Assembly: GCA_946186205.1 (NCBI GenBank)
Contig: CAMHMH010000001.1
Coordinates: forward strand, 1-64,000
Direction: 5' to 3'
Source of the DNA: an uncultured Fretibacterium sp.
GTDB lineage: Bacteria; Synergistota; Synergistia; Synergistales; Aminobacteriaceae
DNA: 64,000 nucleotides
Part shown: piece after piece, positions 34,957 to 42,786 of the stretch
Layout: each line of letters begins with the position of its first letter
Position numbering within the stretch: the stretch's first letter is position 1
Program-made: the position numbers and the translations under genes
The notes under the pieces: generated by a model
The model's database searches: none
What the model saw: only the letters and a program-made list of their open reading frames with translations
What the model was told of the DNA's origin: nothing

Positions 34957-35037
34957 CAGAGACAAAGAAAATGCTCCGCACTAATTGTGTGCGTTTCCTA
35001 ATGACAAAAAAATTATAGCATAAACTTTGTCTTTTTT
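34957..35037 (+). ncRNA. Putative antisense small RNA upstream of pilin copy 1
   Basis: A TGTGATATAAT extended -10 (TATAAT 34945-34950) precedes a segment that starts with GACAAAG (34961) and ends with CTTTGTC (35025-35031) and TTTTTT. The closing stem continues after an internal loop with TGCT/AGCA, and CGCAC...GTGCG forms an inner hairpin. The same layout recurs at 48.9 and 54.4 kb with changed but still pairing stem sequence. It runs antisense to the pilin promoter and early leader. Function and expression are inference. Confidence 0.45.
35012..35020 (-). promoter_or_regulatory. Extended -10 promoter of pilin copy 1
   Basis: Minus strand TGCTATAAT; no clear -35. The transcript would start near 35005, giving a ~230-nt leader. 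It sits inside the 3' arm of the putative plus-strand RNA, so the two transcripts overlap at their 5' ends. Confidence 0.5.
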
Positions 35038-35072
35038 GTTATACCCTCACACAAATTTTTCACAAACATTTC

Positions 35073-35101
35073 TTGACGCTCTCAATCTCAGCACGTATAC
35101 T
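35073..35101 (+). promoter_or_regulatory. Sigma-70-type promoter of the Rpn-family gene
   Basis: TTGACG, 17-bp spacer, TATACT. The spacer holds CTCAATC, and this promoter is closely related in sequence to the one before fapR at 36132-36160. Confidence 0.75.
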
Positions 35102-35138
35102 TTTCATCATCCAAATAAAATTTCAGGGACAACATAAT

Positions 35139-36080
35139 ATGAATGACACAAACACGCAGCACAAAGACAGGCTCTTCAAGTTCATATTCGGCAACCCGGA
35201 TCATAAAGAATGGACGCTGAGTCTATACAACGCGCTTAACGGTTCGGATTACACAGACCCGGAGGCAATCGAGTTCAATACGATCGAGAATGTGATATAC
35301 ATGGGCACGAAAAATGATGTCTCATTCATCGTAATGGACGCTATGAATCTCTGGGAGCATCAGTCATCTGTTAATCCTAATTTGCCCGTGCGTTTCCTGA
35401 TATACGCGGGGCAGCTTTACGACAAGTATCTTGCAGATAATGACATATACAGGTACGGCAGAAGGCTGCACAGACTCCCGAAGCCAAGTTGTATATGCTT
35501 CTACAACGGCACAGAGAAACAGCCCGAAGAACAAATATTGAGATTGAGCAGCGCATTCGGAGCGGAAGACGGAGATATAGAAGTCCGTGTGAGAATGCTC
35601 AACGTAAATTACGGATTCAGCCGGGCATTGATGGAGGTGTGCAAGGTGCTTGAAGAATATTCAGAAGTTGTTGACGGAGTGAGGAAGAATCGCAGGGTTA
35701 TGCGTACACTTGGCGATGCGGTTGACGCTGTTATTGACGACATGCCTGATGATTATATCCTCAAGAAGTTTCTTGTTGCGCACAGGGCGGAGGTGAAAGG
35801 TATGTATCTCACAGAATACAACGCGGAGAAGGAACAGCAGCGGGCACTCAGGGAAGGACGCGAAGAAGGCCGCGAGATTGGTCTTGAAGAAGGTCGTGCA
35901 GAAGGTCGCGAGATTGGACTCACTGAAGGACGTACAGAAGGACAGCATAATGAAAAAGAACGCGCAGTGATTGCTATGCTCAAAGAGAGTCTCCCGCTGT
36001 CATTAATCGCAAAGATCAGCGAGCTCTCAGAAGACACAATACGCACAATCGCATCAGGACTCGGAATCACATTGGCATGA
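35139..36080 (+). CDS. Rpn/PD-(D/E)XK nuclease-family transposase-like protein
   Basis: The N-terminal pattern (HKDRLFKFIFGNPDHKEWTL, then VSFIVMDAMNLWEHQSS) is that of the Rpn/PDDEXK-family transposase-like group, proposed recombination-promoting nucleases. The C-terminus has the usual Glu/Arg-rich short repeats (REIGLEEGRAEG, REIGLTEGRTEG) and a final helical hairpin. Start ATG 35139 (MNDTNTQHKDR) is preferred; the track start falls on the promoter -35. 313 residues. No inverted repeats or target duplications typical of an IS were found. Such genes are often multicopy and horizontally mobile. Confidence 0.82.
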   Translation: MNDTNTQHKDRLFKFIFGNPDHKEWTLSLYNALNGSDYTDPEAIEFNTIENVIYMGTKNDVSFIVMDAMNLWEHQSSVNPNLPVRFLIYAGQLYDKYLADNDIYRYGRRLHRLPKPSCICFYNGTEKQPEEQILRLSSAFGAEDGDIEVRVRMLNVNYGFSRALMEVCKVLEEYSEVVDGVRKNRRVMRTLGDAVDAVIDDMPDDYILKKFLVAHRAEVKGMYLTEYNAEKEQQRALREGREEGREIGLEEGRAEGREIGLTEGRTEGQHNEKERAVIAMLKESLPLSLIAKISELSEDTIRTIASGLGITLA

Positions 36081-36084
36081 CTCA

Positions 36085-36130
36085 AATTTTCCCCTTTGGC
36101 TTGAACATGGCCGTGGGGAATTTCTTTTCT
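36085..36130 (+). terminator. Probable terminator of the Rpn-family gene
   Basis: AAATTTTCCCC faces GGGGAATTTC with an inner GGC/GCC pairing, followed by TTTTCT. The stem is imperfect, so efficiency is uncertain. Confidence 0.45.
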
Positions 36131-36131
36131 C

Positions 36132-36160
36132 TTGACGAACTCAATCAGAGTCCGTATACT
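36132..36160 (+). promoter_or_regulatory. Promoter of the fapR-plsX-fab operon
   Basis: TTGACG, exact 17-bp spacer, TATACT, about 35 bp before the preferred start of fapR. The likely origin of the whole fatty-acid transcript. No FapR operator that I could recognise. Confidence 0.75.
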
Positions 36161-36201
36161 TTGCGGCATTCAAAAATTTTGCAGTGAGGTATTATTATCA
36201 G

Positions 36202-36762
36202 GTGCTAAAAGACAAGCCCGCAAGAAAATTACGGCAGGACAGGTTAGCGGAAATCCTAAAATCAAATCCCATGATTACGGACAATGAATTAGCTTCCCGG
36301 CTCGATGTCAGCATATCTACAGTGAGGCTTGACCGCGCATTGATGGGAGTCCCGGAATTACGCGAGAGGATTCGCACAATGGCACAAAACGCTGTGAGCA
36401 AGTTGCAGTCATTGAATCCCTCTGAAGTGATAGGAGACCTCTTAGAGCTTGAGCCGGACAAATGGGCATTATCAGTTTTGCGGACGGCCAAAGATATGGC
36501 GTTCAGGTTCACGGACATTGTGAGCGACAACTACATTTACGCTCAGGCAGGGTCTATCGCTGTCGCTGTCATCAACTCCGCAAAGGTCATAATCGACTCA
36601 ATGAGGGGACATTACAGCGGCCATGCTCATGTCGGAGATGTGTTGATTGCGCGCGCAAAAGTCGGAGTGAATCATGAAGGCAAAAAGATTGTCAGCGTCC
36701 GCACAAAAGCAGGGGGCAAAGAAATTTTTGTAGGGCGTTTCATCATCGAAATACTAGAATAG
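36202..36762 (+). CDS. fapR: FapR-like regulator of fatty-acid synthesis
   Basis: An N-terminal helix-turn-helix (ITDNELASRLDVSISTVRLDR) is joined to a hot-dog-fold effector domain (YSGHAHVGDVLIARAKVGV). In FapR, malonyl-CoA binds the hot-dog domain and releases the repressor from lipid genes. GTG 36202 is 11 nt after GAGG and gives about 186 residues, FapR size; the track start at GTG 36184 is before that SD. First gene of the lipid operon, which implies autoregulation. FapR is best known in Firmicutes; binding here is inferred. Confidence 0.82.
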   Translation: MLKDKPARKLRQDRLAEILKSNPMITDNELASRLDVSISTVRLDRALMGVPELRERIRTMAQNAVSKLQSLNPSEVIGDLLELEPDKWALSVLRTAKDMAFRFTDIVSDNYIYAQAGSIAVAVINSAKVIIDSMRGHYSGHAHVGDVLIARAKVGVNHEGKKIVSVRTKAGGKEIFVGRFIIEILE

Positions 36763-36781
36763 CCAGGCAGGTGAATAAACT

Positions 36782-37768
36782 TTGAGCAGAAAAATTACGA
36801 TAGCACTTGACGCAATGGGAGGAGACAACGCGCCTTCCGAGATCTGCAAGGGAGCTTATGAAGCCTGCACGCAGTATGACGACATAGAGTTAATACTCAC
36901 AGGCGACACACAGCGAATCAAATCATGTCTCACTCCTCACGATCGAATCCATATTGAGCACGCAACAGAAATCATTGACCCCGACGAACACCCCGCGAAC
37001 GCAATCCGCAAGAAGAAAGACTCAAGCCTCCGTGTAGCTATGGAGATGGTGAGACGAGGAGACGCGCAGGGATGTATCAGCGCAGGGAGCACGGGTGCAA
37101 TCGTCGCAGGAGGAGTCCTCGTTGTCGGACGCATTGAAGGAATCGATCGGCCCGCGTTGGGAGTCCCGATCCCGTCAGCAGACAAAGTATCATTCATGCT
37201 TGACGTAGGAGCAACAGTACGGTGCAAGCCTGAAAATCTTTTGCAGTTCGCGCAGATGGGAAGCGTTTACTCACGGAAAATTCTCGGAGTCGATAATCCT
37301 GAAGTCAAATTGTTGTCGAACGGCAGCGAGGATATTAAAGGTGATGACACTGTGCTTGCTGCCCGTGAGCTTATCGAAAAGAAAGGCGCGGTGAGGTTCG
37401 GAGGATACATTGAGGGTAACGAGGTATTTTTCGGCAAAGCTGATGTAGTTGTGTGTGACGGCTTCAACGGAAATATTGCGCTCAAATTGGGCGAGGGGTT
37501 AATTCAGCGACTCAAGTCAACACTTTCTGAGGAAGTCAGCAAATCTTTCATGGCCAAAGCCGGAATATTATTGCTTGCTCCTACAGTCAGGAAATTATTA
37601 GCCCGCTTCAGCTATGAGAAATACGGCGGGACTCCTCTGCTCGGCGTTAAAGGCGCGGTGCTTAAAGCTCATGGCCGGTCAAAGTCAAACGCAATCGTCA
37701 GTGCAATCTCAGCCGCAAGGAAGTACATAGCAGAAGACGGAACAGAACAAATCAACCGTGAAATTTAG
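36782..37768 (+). CDS. plsX: Phosphate acyltransferase PlsX
   Basis: Makes acyl-phosphate from acyl-ACP for phospholipid synthesis. 328 residues, normal. Conserved start IALDAMGGDNAPSEICKGA and the later GSTGAIVAGGVLVVGRI and VVVCDGFNGNIALKLGEG. TTG start 36782 with CAGGTG upstream. Second gene after fapR. Confidence 0.94.
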   Translation: MSRKITIALDAMGGDNAPSEICKGAYEACTQYDDIELILTGDTQRIKSCLTPHDRIHIEHATEIIDPDEHPANAIRKKKDSSLRVAMEMVRRGDAQGCISAGSTGAIVAGGVLVVGRIEGIDRPALGVPIPSADKVSFMLDVGATVRCKPENLLQFAQMGSVYSRKILGVDNPEVKLLSNGSEDIKGDDTVLAARELIEKKGAVRFGGYIEGNEVFFGKADVVVCDGFNGNIALKLGEGLIQRLKSTLSEEVSKSFMAKAGILLLAPTVRKLLARFSYEKYGGTPLLGVKGAVLKAHGRSKSNAIVSAISAARKYIAEDGTEQINREI

Positions 37769-37780
37769 AGAGGTGAGAGA

Positions 37781-38758
37781 ATGTTAAAGACAAATATTAT
37801 TCTCAAGGGAAAAGATAACCGCATATGCAAATTATTAGGCACAGAATATCCCATCATACAAGGCGGTATGGCATGGGTGGCAAACGCCGAATTAGCATCA
37901 GCAGTCAGCAACGCAGGCGGACTCGGAATCATCGCAGCTGCCGCTACTCCCCCCGAAATCTTAGAGCAGGAAATCATCAAAGCCAAAAAGTTATTGCTGC
38001 CCGGCAAACCTTTCGGACTCAATATCATGCTCATGTCCCCGACAGCCGAGAGCGCACTAGAAGTCGCCGTGAAGCATAAAGTCCCCGTAGTAACAACAGG
38101 AGCAGGAAGCCCCGGAAAATTCCTCGAACGTTTGAAGCCACTCGGAACAATCGTAATACCCGTAGTAGCTTCTGTAGCTCAGGCAAGACGAGTCGAAAAG
38201 CAGGGAGCAGATGCAGTTGTAGCTGAGGGAATGGAGGCAGGCGGACATATCGGTGAGCTTACGACAATGGTGCTTACTCCGCAAATCTCGCAGGCCGTGA
38301 ATATCCCCGTTGTGTGTGCGGGCGGTGTTGCTGACGGACGGGGAGTCGCCGCGGCTTTTGCGTTAGGCGCTGAAGGCGTTCAGGTCGGAACAAGATTCAT
38401 TTGCTGCGAGGAATGCACCGTACATCCTAACTACAAACAGGCAGTTATTGACGCTCGCGACAGGTCAACAGCTATTACAGGTCAGAGTCTCGGTCATCCC
38501 GTAAGGTGTTTGCGCAACAAATTAACGGCGGAATTTGAGAGGCTCGAACATGACAACGCGCCCGCGTCAGAGATTGAAGCACTCGGCACCGGGAAATTGC
38601 GCGCAGCAGTTGTTGACGGCGACACTGAATGGGGTTCTCTCATGTCGGGACAAAGCGCGGCGATGGTCAATGACATTCTCCCGGCAAGAGACATAATCAC
38701 GCGAATGTTCACAGAGGCAGAAGAGATCATGCAGAATATGTCAGGGGTGAAAGAATGA
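37781..38758 (+). CDS. fabK: Enoyl-ACP reductase II, FMN-dependent
   Basis: Last reductive step of each elongation round. TIM-barrel nitronate-monooxygenase-like fold: GTEYPIIQGGMAWVANAELA, GGLGIIAAA, VVAEGMEAGGHIGE and ALGAEGVQVGTRF. 325 residues. Its position between plsX and fabD supports FabK rather than a nitronate monooxygenase. No fabI seen. Overlaps fabD by 4 nt. Confidence 0.92.
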   Translation: MLKTNIILKGKDNRICKLLGTEYPIIQGGMAWVANAELASAVSNAGGLGIIAAAATPPEILEQEIIKAKKLLLPGKPFGLNIMLMSPTAESALEVAVKHKVPVVTTGAGSPGKFLERLKPLGTIVIPVVASVAQARRVEKQGADAVVAEGMEAGGHIGELTTMVLTPQISQAVNIPVVCAGGVADGRGVAAAFALGAEGVQVGTRFICCEECTVHPNYKQAVIDARDRSTAITGQSLGHPVRCLRNKLTAEFERLEHDNAPASEIEALGTGKLRAAVVDGDTEWGSLMSGQSAAMVNDILPARDIITRMFTEAEEIMQNMSGVKE

Positions 38759-39702
38759 TGAGTTACGCATTAATTTTTCCCGGGCAGGGCTCGCAGTCTG
38801 TCGGAATGGGACGAGAATTGTACGAGGCTTTCACGTCAGCAAAAAACATTTTTGACGAGGCAGACGACTCTTTGTCCGAACATCTTACGCGACTCATTTT
38901 CGAGGGCAGCGAGTCAGAATTAACACTCACAAAGAACGCACAGCCCGCTATTATGACAGTCAGCATAGCGGCTCTTGCTGTGTTGCGTGATGAGATGGGC
39001 GCAAACATTTCACCGTCATGCATGGCCGGACACAGTTTAGGCGAGTACACCGCGTTATGTGCTTCAGGAGTGATTGACTTTTCGGACGCTGTGAAACTCG
39101 TTAGGAATCGCGGTATCTTTATGCAGGAGGCAGTCCCGGAAGGTGTCGGAGGAATGGCGGCGTTAATCGGCGGGAGTCGTGATGACGTTCTGAAGCTCTG
39201 CGAGTCCGTCGCCCCTAATGGTGAAGTCAGTCCCGCGAATTTCAACTGCCCCGGACAAGTCGCAATATCAGGAATGAATGAGTACATTGACGCGGCAATC
39301 GACAACGCAAAATCATTCGGCATAAAACGCGCCGTAAAGCTCAGTGTCAGCGCGCCTTTTCACAGCCAATACATGAAGCCCGCAGCCGATAAGCTCAAAT
39401 CCGAGTTCGCAAAAATTTCCTGGCATGAAGCAAAGTATGACATCATCTCAAACGTAAACGCAAAGCCCGTGAAAGACCCCGCAGAAATTCAGCAGAGGTT
39501 ATACGCTCAGACATTCAGCCCGGTATTGTGGGAAGACTCCGTGTCATTCATGGCCGGGGATTTAGGGATTGAGTCATTCTACGAGATCGGGCCGGGTGAA
39601 GTTCTTTCAGGACTCGTGAAGAAATGCCGCAAGGGACTCGATTTGTTTTCAGCAGGCACTCCCGAAAAACTTGAAGCCCTTCGCGCAAAAATGGAGGGCT
39701 AA
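38755..39702 (+). CDS. fabD: Malonyl-CoA:ACP transacylase
   Basis: Loads malonyl groups on ACP. Catalytic Ser in GHSLGEYTAL, N-terminal FPGQGSQSVGMGREL and the His-containing SAPFHSQYMKPAA. 315 residues. Two adjacent ATGs (38755, 38758) overlap the fabK stop; either could start. Confidence 0.95.
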   Translation: MMSYALIFPGQGSQSVGMGRELYEAFTSAKNIFDEADDSLSEHLTRLIFEGSESELTLTKNAQPAIMTVSIAALAVLRDEMGANISPSCMAGHSLGEYTALCASGVIDFSDAVKLVRNRGIFMQEAVPEGVGGMAALIGGSRDDVLKLCESVAPNGEVSPANFNCPGQVAISGMNEYIDAAIDNAKSFGIKRAVKLSVSAPFHSQYMKPAADKLKSEFAKISWHEAKYDIISNVNAKPVKDPAEIQQRLYAQTFSPVLWEDSVSFMAGDLGIESFYEIGPGEVLSGLVKKCRKGLDLFSAGTPEKLEALRAKMEG

Positions 39703-39705
39703 ATC

Positions 39706-40440
39706 ATGCTCGCACTTATCACAGGAGCCGCAAAAGGAATCGGACGCGCAATAACTCTTCAGCTTGCGAGGGACGGTTTCAACGTTGCAATCAATTACGC
39801 GCACAGCGAGGAAGCAGCAAAGAGTCTCAAAGATGAAGTTATGACTCTCGGTGTGAAGGCAGAAATCTTCCGGGCTGACGTAAGCGTTCAGGATGAGGCC
39901 GCGAAGATGTTTGCTGACGTAAAAGAATCTTTCGGCGAAAATGTCAGCGTCCTCGTCAATAATGCCGGGATTACACGCGACACGTTGTTGATGAGAATGA
40001 AGAGTGAAGACTGGCTCGCGGTCATCAACACGAATCTTAACGCCGCGTTTTACTGCTCACAGCTCGCAATTAAGGACATGGCTAAAGCTCGTTACGGGCG
40101 AATCATATCAATCTCATCTGTTGTAGGCCTGATAGGAAATGCCGGGCAATGCAACTATTCAGCGTCAAAAGCTGGTATAATCGGACTGACTAAATCAATA
40201 GCCCGCGAATATGCCGCAAGAGGAATCACGGCAAACGCAATCGCGCCGGGCTTTATCGATACGGGAATGACTGATATACTGAAAGACGAAGTGAAAGAAG
40301 CAATACTGAAGTCAATACCAGCAGGACGAATCGGAAGCCCTGAAGAAGTTGCGAACGCCGTATCATTCTTAGCGTCAGAGAAAAGCGCATACATCACGGG
40401 ACAAGTTTTAGCTGTTGACGGCGGCATGACAATGGTTTAG
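39706..40440 (+). CDS. fabG: 3-oxoacyl-ACP reductase
   Basis: NADPH-dependent short-chain dehydrogenase of fatty-acid synthesis. TGAAKGIGRAI nucleotide loop, NNAG, and the catalytic Ser-Tyr-Lys in ISISSVVG and YSASKAG. 244 residues. SD GGAGGG lies in the end of fabD. Confidence 0.95.
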   Translation: MLALITGAAKGIGRAITLQLARDGFNVAINYAHSEEAAKSLKDEVMTLGVKAEIFRADVSVQDEAAKMFADVKESFGENVSVLVNNAGITRDTLLMRMKSEDWLAVINTNLNAAFYCSQLAIKDMAKARYGRIISISSVVGLIGNAGQCNYSASKAGIIGLTKSIAREYAARGITANAIAPGFIDTGMTDILKDEVKEAILKSIPAGRIGSPEEVANAVSFLASEKSAYITGQVLAVDGGMTMV

Positions 40441-40480
40441 TATCACAGCAACAATTATCCCTTTAAGGAGGTGAAGTAAC

Positions 40481-40732
40481 ATGACGAAAGAAGAAGCAGT
40501 AGCGAAACTCAAAGCAATAGTATCAGACCGCCTTGACGTTGAAGCCGATCAGGTAACGCCGGAGAAGTCATTCACAGATGACCTCGGAGCTGACTCGCTT
40601 GATATAGTGGAGCTTATCATGGGAATCGAGGAAGAATTTGACATCGAGATACCTGACGAGGAAGCAGAGAAACTCACAACAGTAGGCGAAGCAATGAACT
40701 ACACACTGAGCAAACTCGGCGTGGAGGACTAA
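40481..40732 (+). CDS. acpP: Acyl carrier protein
   Basis: Small acidic carrier. The phosphopantetheine Ser is in [16 protein letters not shown]. 83 residues. Strong SD AAGGAGGTG. A stable hairpin follows it before fabF, which may favour a higher acpP mRNA level. Confidence 0.97.
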   Translation: MTKEEAVAKLKAIVSDRLDVEADQVTPEKSFTDDLGADSLDIVELIMGIEEEFDIEIPDEEAEKLTTVGEAMNYTLSKLGVED

Positions 40733-40760
40733 GCAGTCTTTATCATTGCAGGACATTTAC

Positions 40761-40791
40761 GGGGGTGGAGCTGTTTATCGGTTCTGCCCCC
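40761..40791 (+). terminator. Hairpin between acpP and fabF
   Basis: GGGGGTGGAGC pairs with GTTCTGCCCCC (11 pairs with wobbles) around TGTTTATCG, then TGTTTC. The U-tract is weak, so it is more likely a partial terminator or RNA-stabilising hairpin inside the operon. Confidence 0.6.
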
Positions 40792-40820
40792 TGTTTCATA
40801 CATAAAGGAGCGTGAAAAAC

Positions 40821-42074
40821 TTGACAGACAAGAAACGCAGAGTAGTAGTAACAGGATTAGGCCCAGTGAGTCCCATAGCAATTGGAAAGAAAGATTACTG
40901 GCAGGCACTTCATGAAGCAAGAAACGGAATCTCATCAATAACAACATTTGACCTTGGTGACTGCCCCGTAACATTCGGAGCTGAGATAAAAGATTTTGAC
41001 CCTTCAGCATTCATGCCGGGAAAAGAGGCTAAACGTTCAGACAGGGTTATACAGTTCGCAGTAGCAGCGGCAAAACTTGCAGTCGAGGATTCCGGGCTTG
41101 ACGTTAAGAGCGTTGACCCATACAGATTAGGCGTGTACATAGGAACAGGCCAGGGCGGAATAGAGACATCATTCAACAACTACAAAATATTGCTTGAGAA
41201 AGGCTCAAAGAGAGTCAGCCCGTACTTTATTCCCATGATGATTAGCAACATGTCAACAGCTTACGTTGCAATAGTGTTAGGCGCGAAAGGCCCGAATCTT
41301 TGTGTCGTTACGGCGTGCGCTACGTCTCTTCATGCAATGGGAGAAGCCTATCACACAATCATACGCGATGACGCAGACGTGATAATAGCAGGAGGAACTG
41401 AGGCGGCATTGCGAACGATAGCGATTGCAGGTTTCGCGTCAATGAAGGCACTTTCAACCCGCAACGATGACCCCGAACACGCAAGCAGACCTTTTGACCT
41501 TAACCGCGACGGATTCGTAATGGGCGAGGGAGCCGGAGTCGTAGTCCTTGAGGAACTAGAGCACGCGCTGGCAAGAGGAGCGCACATTTACGCGGAGTTC
41601 ACCGGGTACGGGACATCTTGCGACGCAGGACACATCACCGCGCCTGACCCTGAAGCAAAAGGAGCATCATACGCAACCGAACGCGCCATATCTATGTCGG
41701 GCTGGGAAAAATCTCAGGTCGATTACATTAACGCTCACGGAACATCTACCGGGCTTAATGACAAAATGGAAGCCGGAATGATTAACCGCGTTTTCGGTGA
41801 TCACGCAAAGAACATCACAGTTACGTCAACAAAATCAATGATAGGTCATTGCCTCGGCGCTGCTGGAGGTCTTGAGGTCATCGCGTCATTGCAGGCAATC
41901 GAGGAAGGGTATATTCATCCCACGCTGAACTATGAGACTCCTGACCCTGAATGTGATATTAACATTTCGACAGGCGCAGGGGTAAACAGGAAGGTAGACC
42001 GGCTCTTGGTGAACAGTTTCGGCTTCGGCGGGCATAACGGGGTGCTGGCATTTGAGCGGTATGGCAGAGTTTAA
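40821..42074 (+). CDS. fabF: 3-oxoacyl-ACP synthase II
   Basis: Elongating condensing enzyme. Catalytic Cys in TACATSLHAMGEAYH, His in NAHGTSTGLND and in IGHCLGAAGG, and C-terminal NSFGFGGHNG. Start: TTG 40821 is 10 nt after AAGGAG; the track GTG 40812 is only 1 nt after it. 417 residues. No fabH gene in the window. Confidence 0.95.
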   Translation: MTDKKRRVVVTGLGPVSPIAIGKKDYWQALHEARNGISSITTFDLGDCPVTFGAEIKDFDPSAFMPGKEAKRSDRVIQFAVAAAKLAVEDSGLDVKSVDPYRLGVYIGTGQGGIETSFNNYKILLEKGSKRVSPYFIPMMISNMSTAYVAIVLGAKGPNLCVVTACATSLHAMGEAYHTIIRDDADVIIAGGTEAALRTIAIAGFASMKALSTRNDDPEHASRPFDLNRDGFVMGEGAGVVVLEELEHALARGAHIYAEFTGYGTSCDAGHITAPDPEAKGASYATERAISMSGWEKSQVDYINAHGTSTGLNDKMEAGMINRVFGDHAKNITVTSTKSMIGHCLGAAGGLEVIASLQAIEEGYIHPTLNYETPDPECDINISTGAGVNRKVDRLLVNSFGFGGHNGVLAFERYGRV

Positions 42075-42786
42075 CTTTGACGCGCTGAGGAAGAAGCAGC
42101 GTATTGAAGACCACGAGATAAAATTTCTTGAGGACGGCATAGGCTATACGTTTGAAGACAAAATGCTTCTTGAGGAGGCTTTGTGCCATTCGTCATTCGC
42201 AAAGGAATACGGACTCAATTACAACAACGAGAGACTCGAATTTCTCGGAGACTCTGTGCTTGAGTTTGTAGTAACACGTACTTTGTTCCGAACATACCCG
42301 GACGCTAACGAGGGCGAATTGACTCAAATGCGCGCGGGACTCGTGAAAACTGACTCGCTCTTCAAGAAGGCTGACGCTCTGCGCATACCGTATATAGTCC
42401 TTCACGGCCATGCTATGAAGTCAGGCAGCCTCCCGAAATCCGTCGTGGCTAATGCTCTTGAGGCTATAATCGGCGCGGTATGTCTTGACGGAGGAATGAG
42501 CGCGGCAGAAAGAGTCATCAAGAAATTATTTCTCAGCGATTCGGAAGAGCAGTTCATAGAGAGAGACCCGAAAACGGCGTTGCAGTTATGGCTTCAGGCT
42601 CGAGGAATGCCACTGCCTAACTATGAGCTTCTGAAAACGGAAGGCCCTTCACATGCTCCGACGTTCACAGTAAGACTCTACATGAACGGCTTTGAACACA
42701 TCGAGACAGGCAAAAGCAGAAAAAGCACTGAGGCAAAAGTCGCGGCACTCATTCTCAAAGACATGAGGGAGAAATTTGGCGACTAA
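42061..42786 (+). CDS. rnc: Ribonuclease III
   Basis: Double-strand-specific endonuclease for rRNA and antisense RNA processing. Signature NERLEFLGDSVLEFVV, metal-binding Glu/Asp in ANALEAIIGAVCLDGG, and a dsRNA-binding domain from DPKTALQLWLQ to the end. ATG 42061 overlaps the end of fabF by 14 nt; TTG 42052 is the alternative. The fab-rnc link is widespread. Confidence 0.94.
   Translation: MAEFNFDALRKKQRIEDHEIKFLEDGIGYTFEDKMLLEEALCHSSFAKEYGLNYNNERLEFLGDSVLEFVVTRTLFRTYPDANEGELTQMRAGLVKTDSLFKKADALRIPYIVLHGHAMKSGSLPKSVVANALEAIIGAVCLDGGMSAAERVIKKLFLSDSEEQFIERDPKTALQLWLQARGMPLPNYELLKTEGPSHAPTFTVRLYMNGFEHIETGKSRKSTEAKVAALILKDMREKFGD

Noticed and set aside
34942-34959. TGTGA...TCACA inverted repeat as a CRP/FNR site
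   Set aside because: Only copy 3 has the exact 6-bp spacing; copy 1 has 9 bp and copy 2 lacks one half-site. The bases are also explained by the TGTGATATAAT promoter.
35139-36080. Complete insertion sequence around the Rpn-family gene
   Set aside because: No terminal inverted repeats or target-site duplication seen; the flanking similarity is in promoter segments only.
38763-39323. 186-residue minus-strand ORF
   Set aside because: Antisense shadow of fabD; no SD, Ser/Pro-rich translation typical of reversed GC-rich codons.
42052-42074. Frameshift between fabF and rnc
   Set aside because: The overlap is a normal coupling; both proteins are full length.
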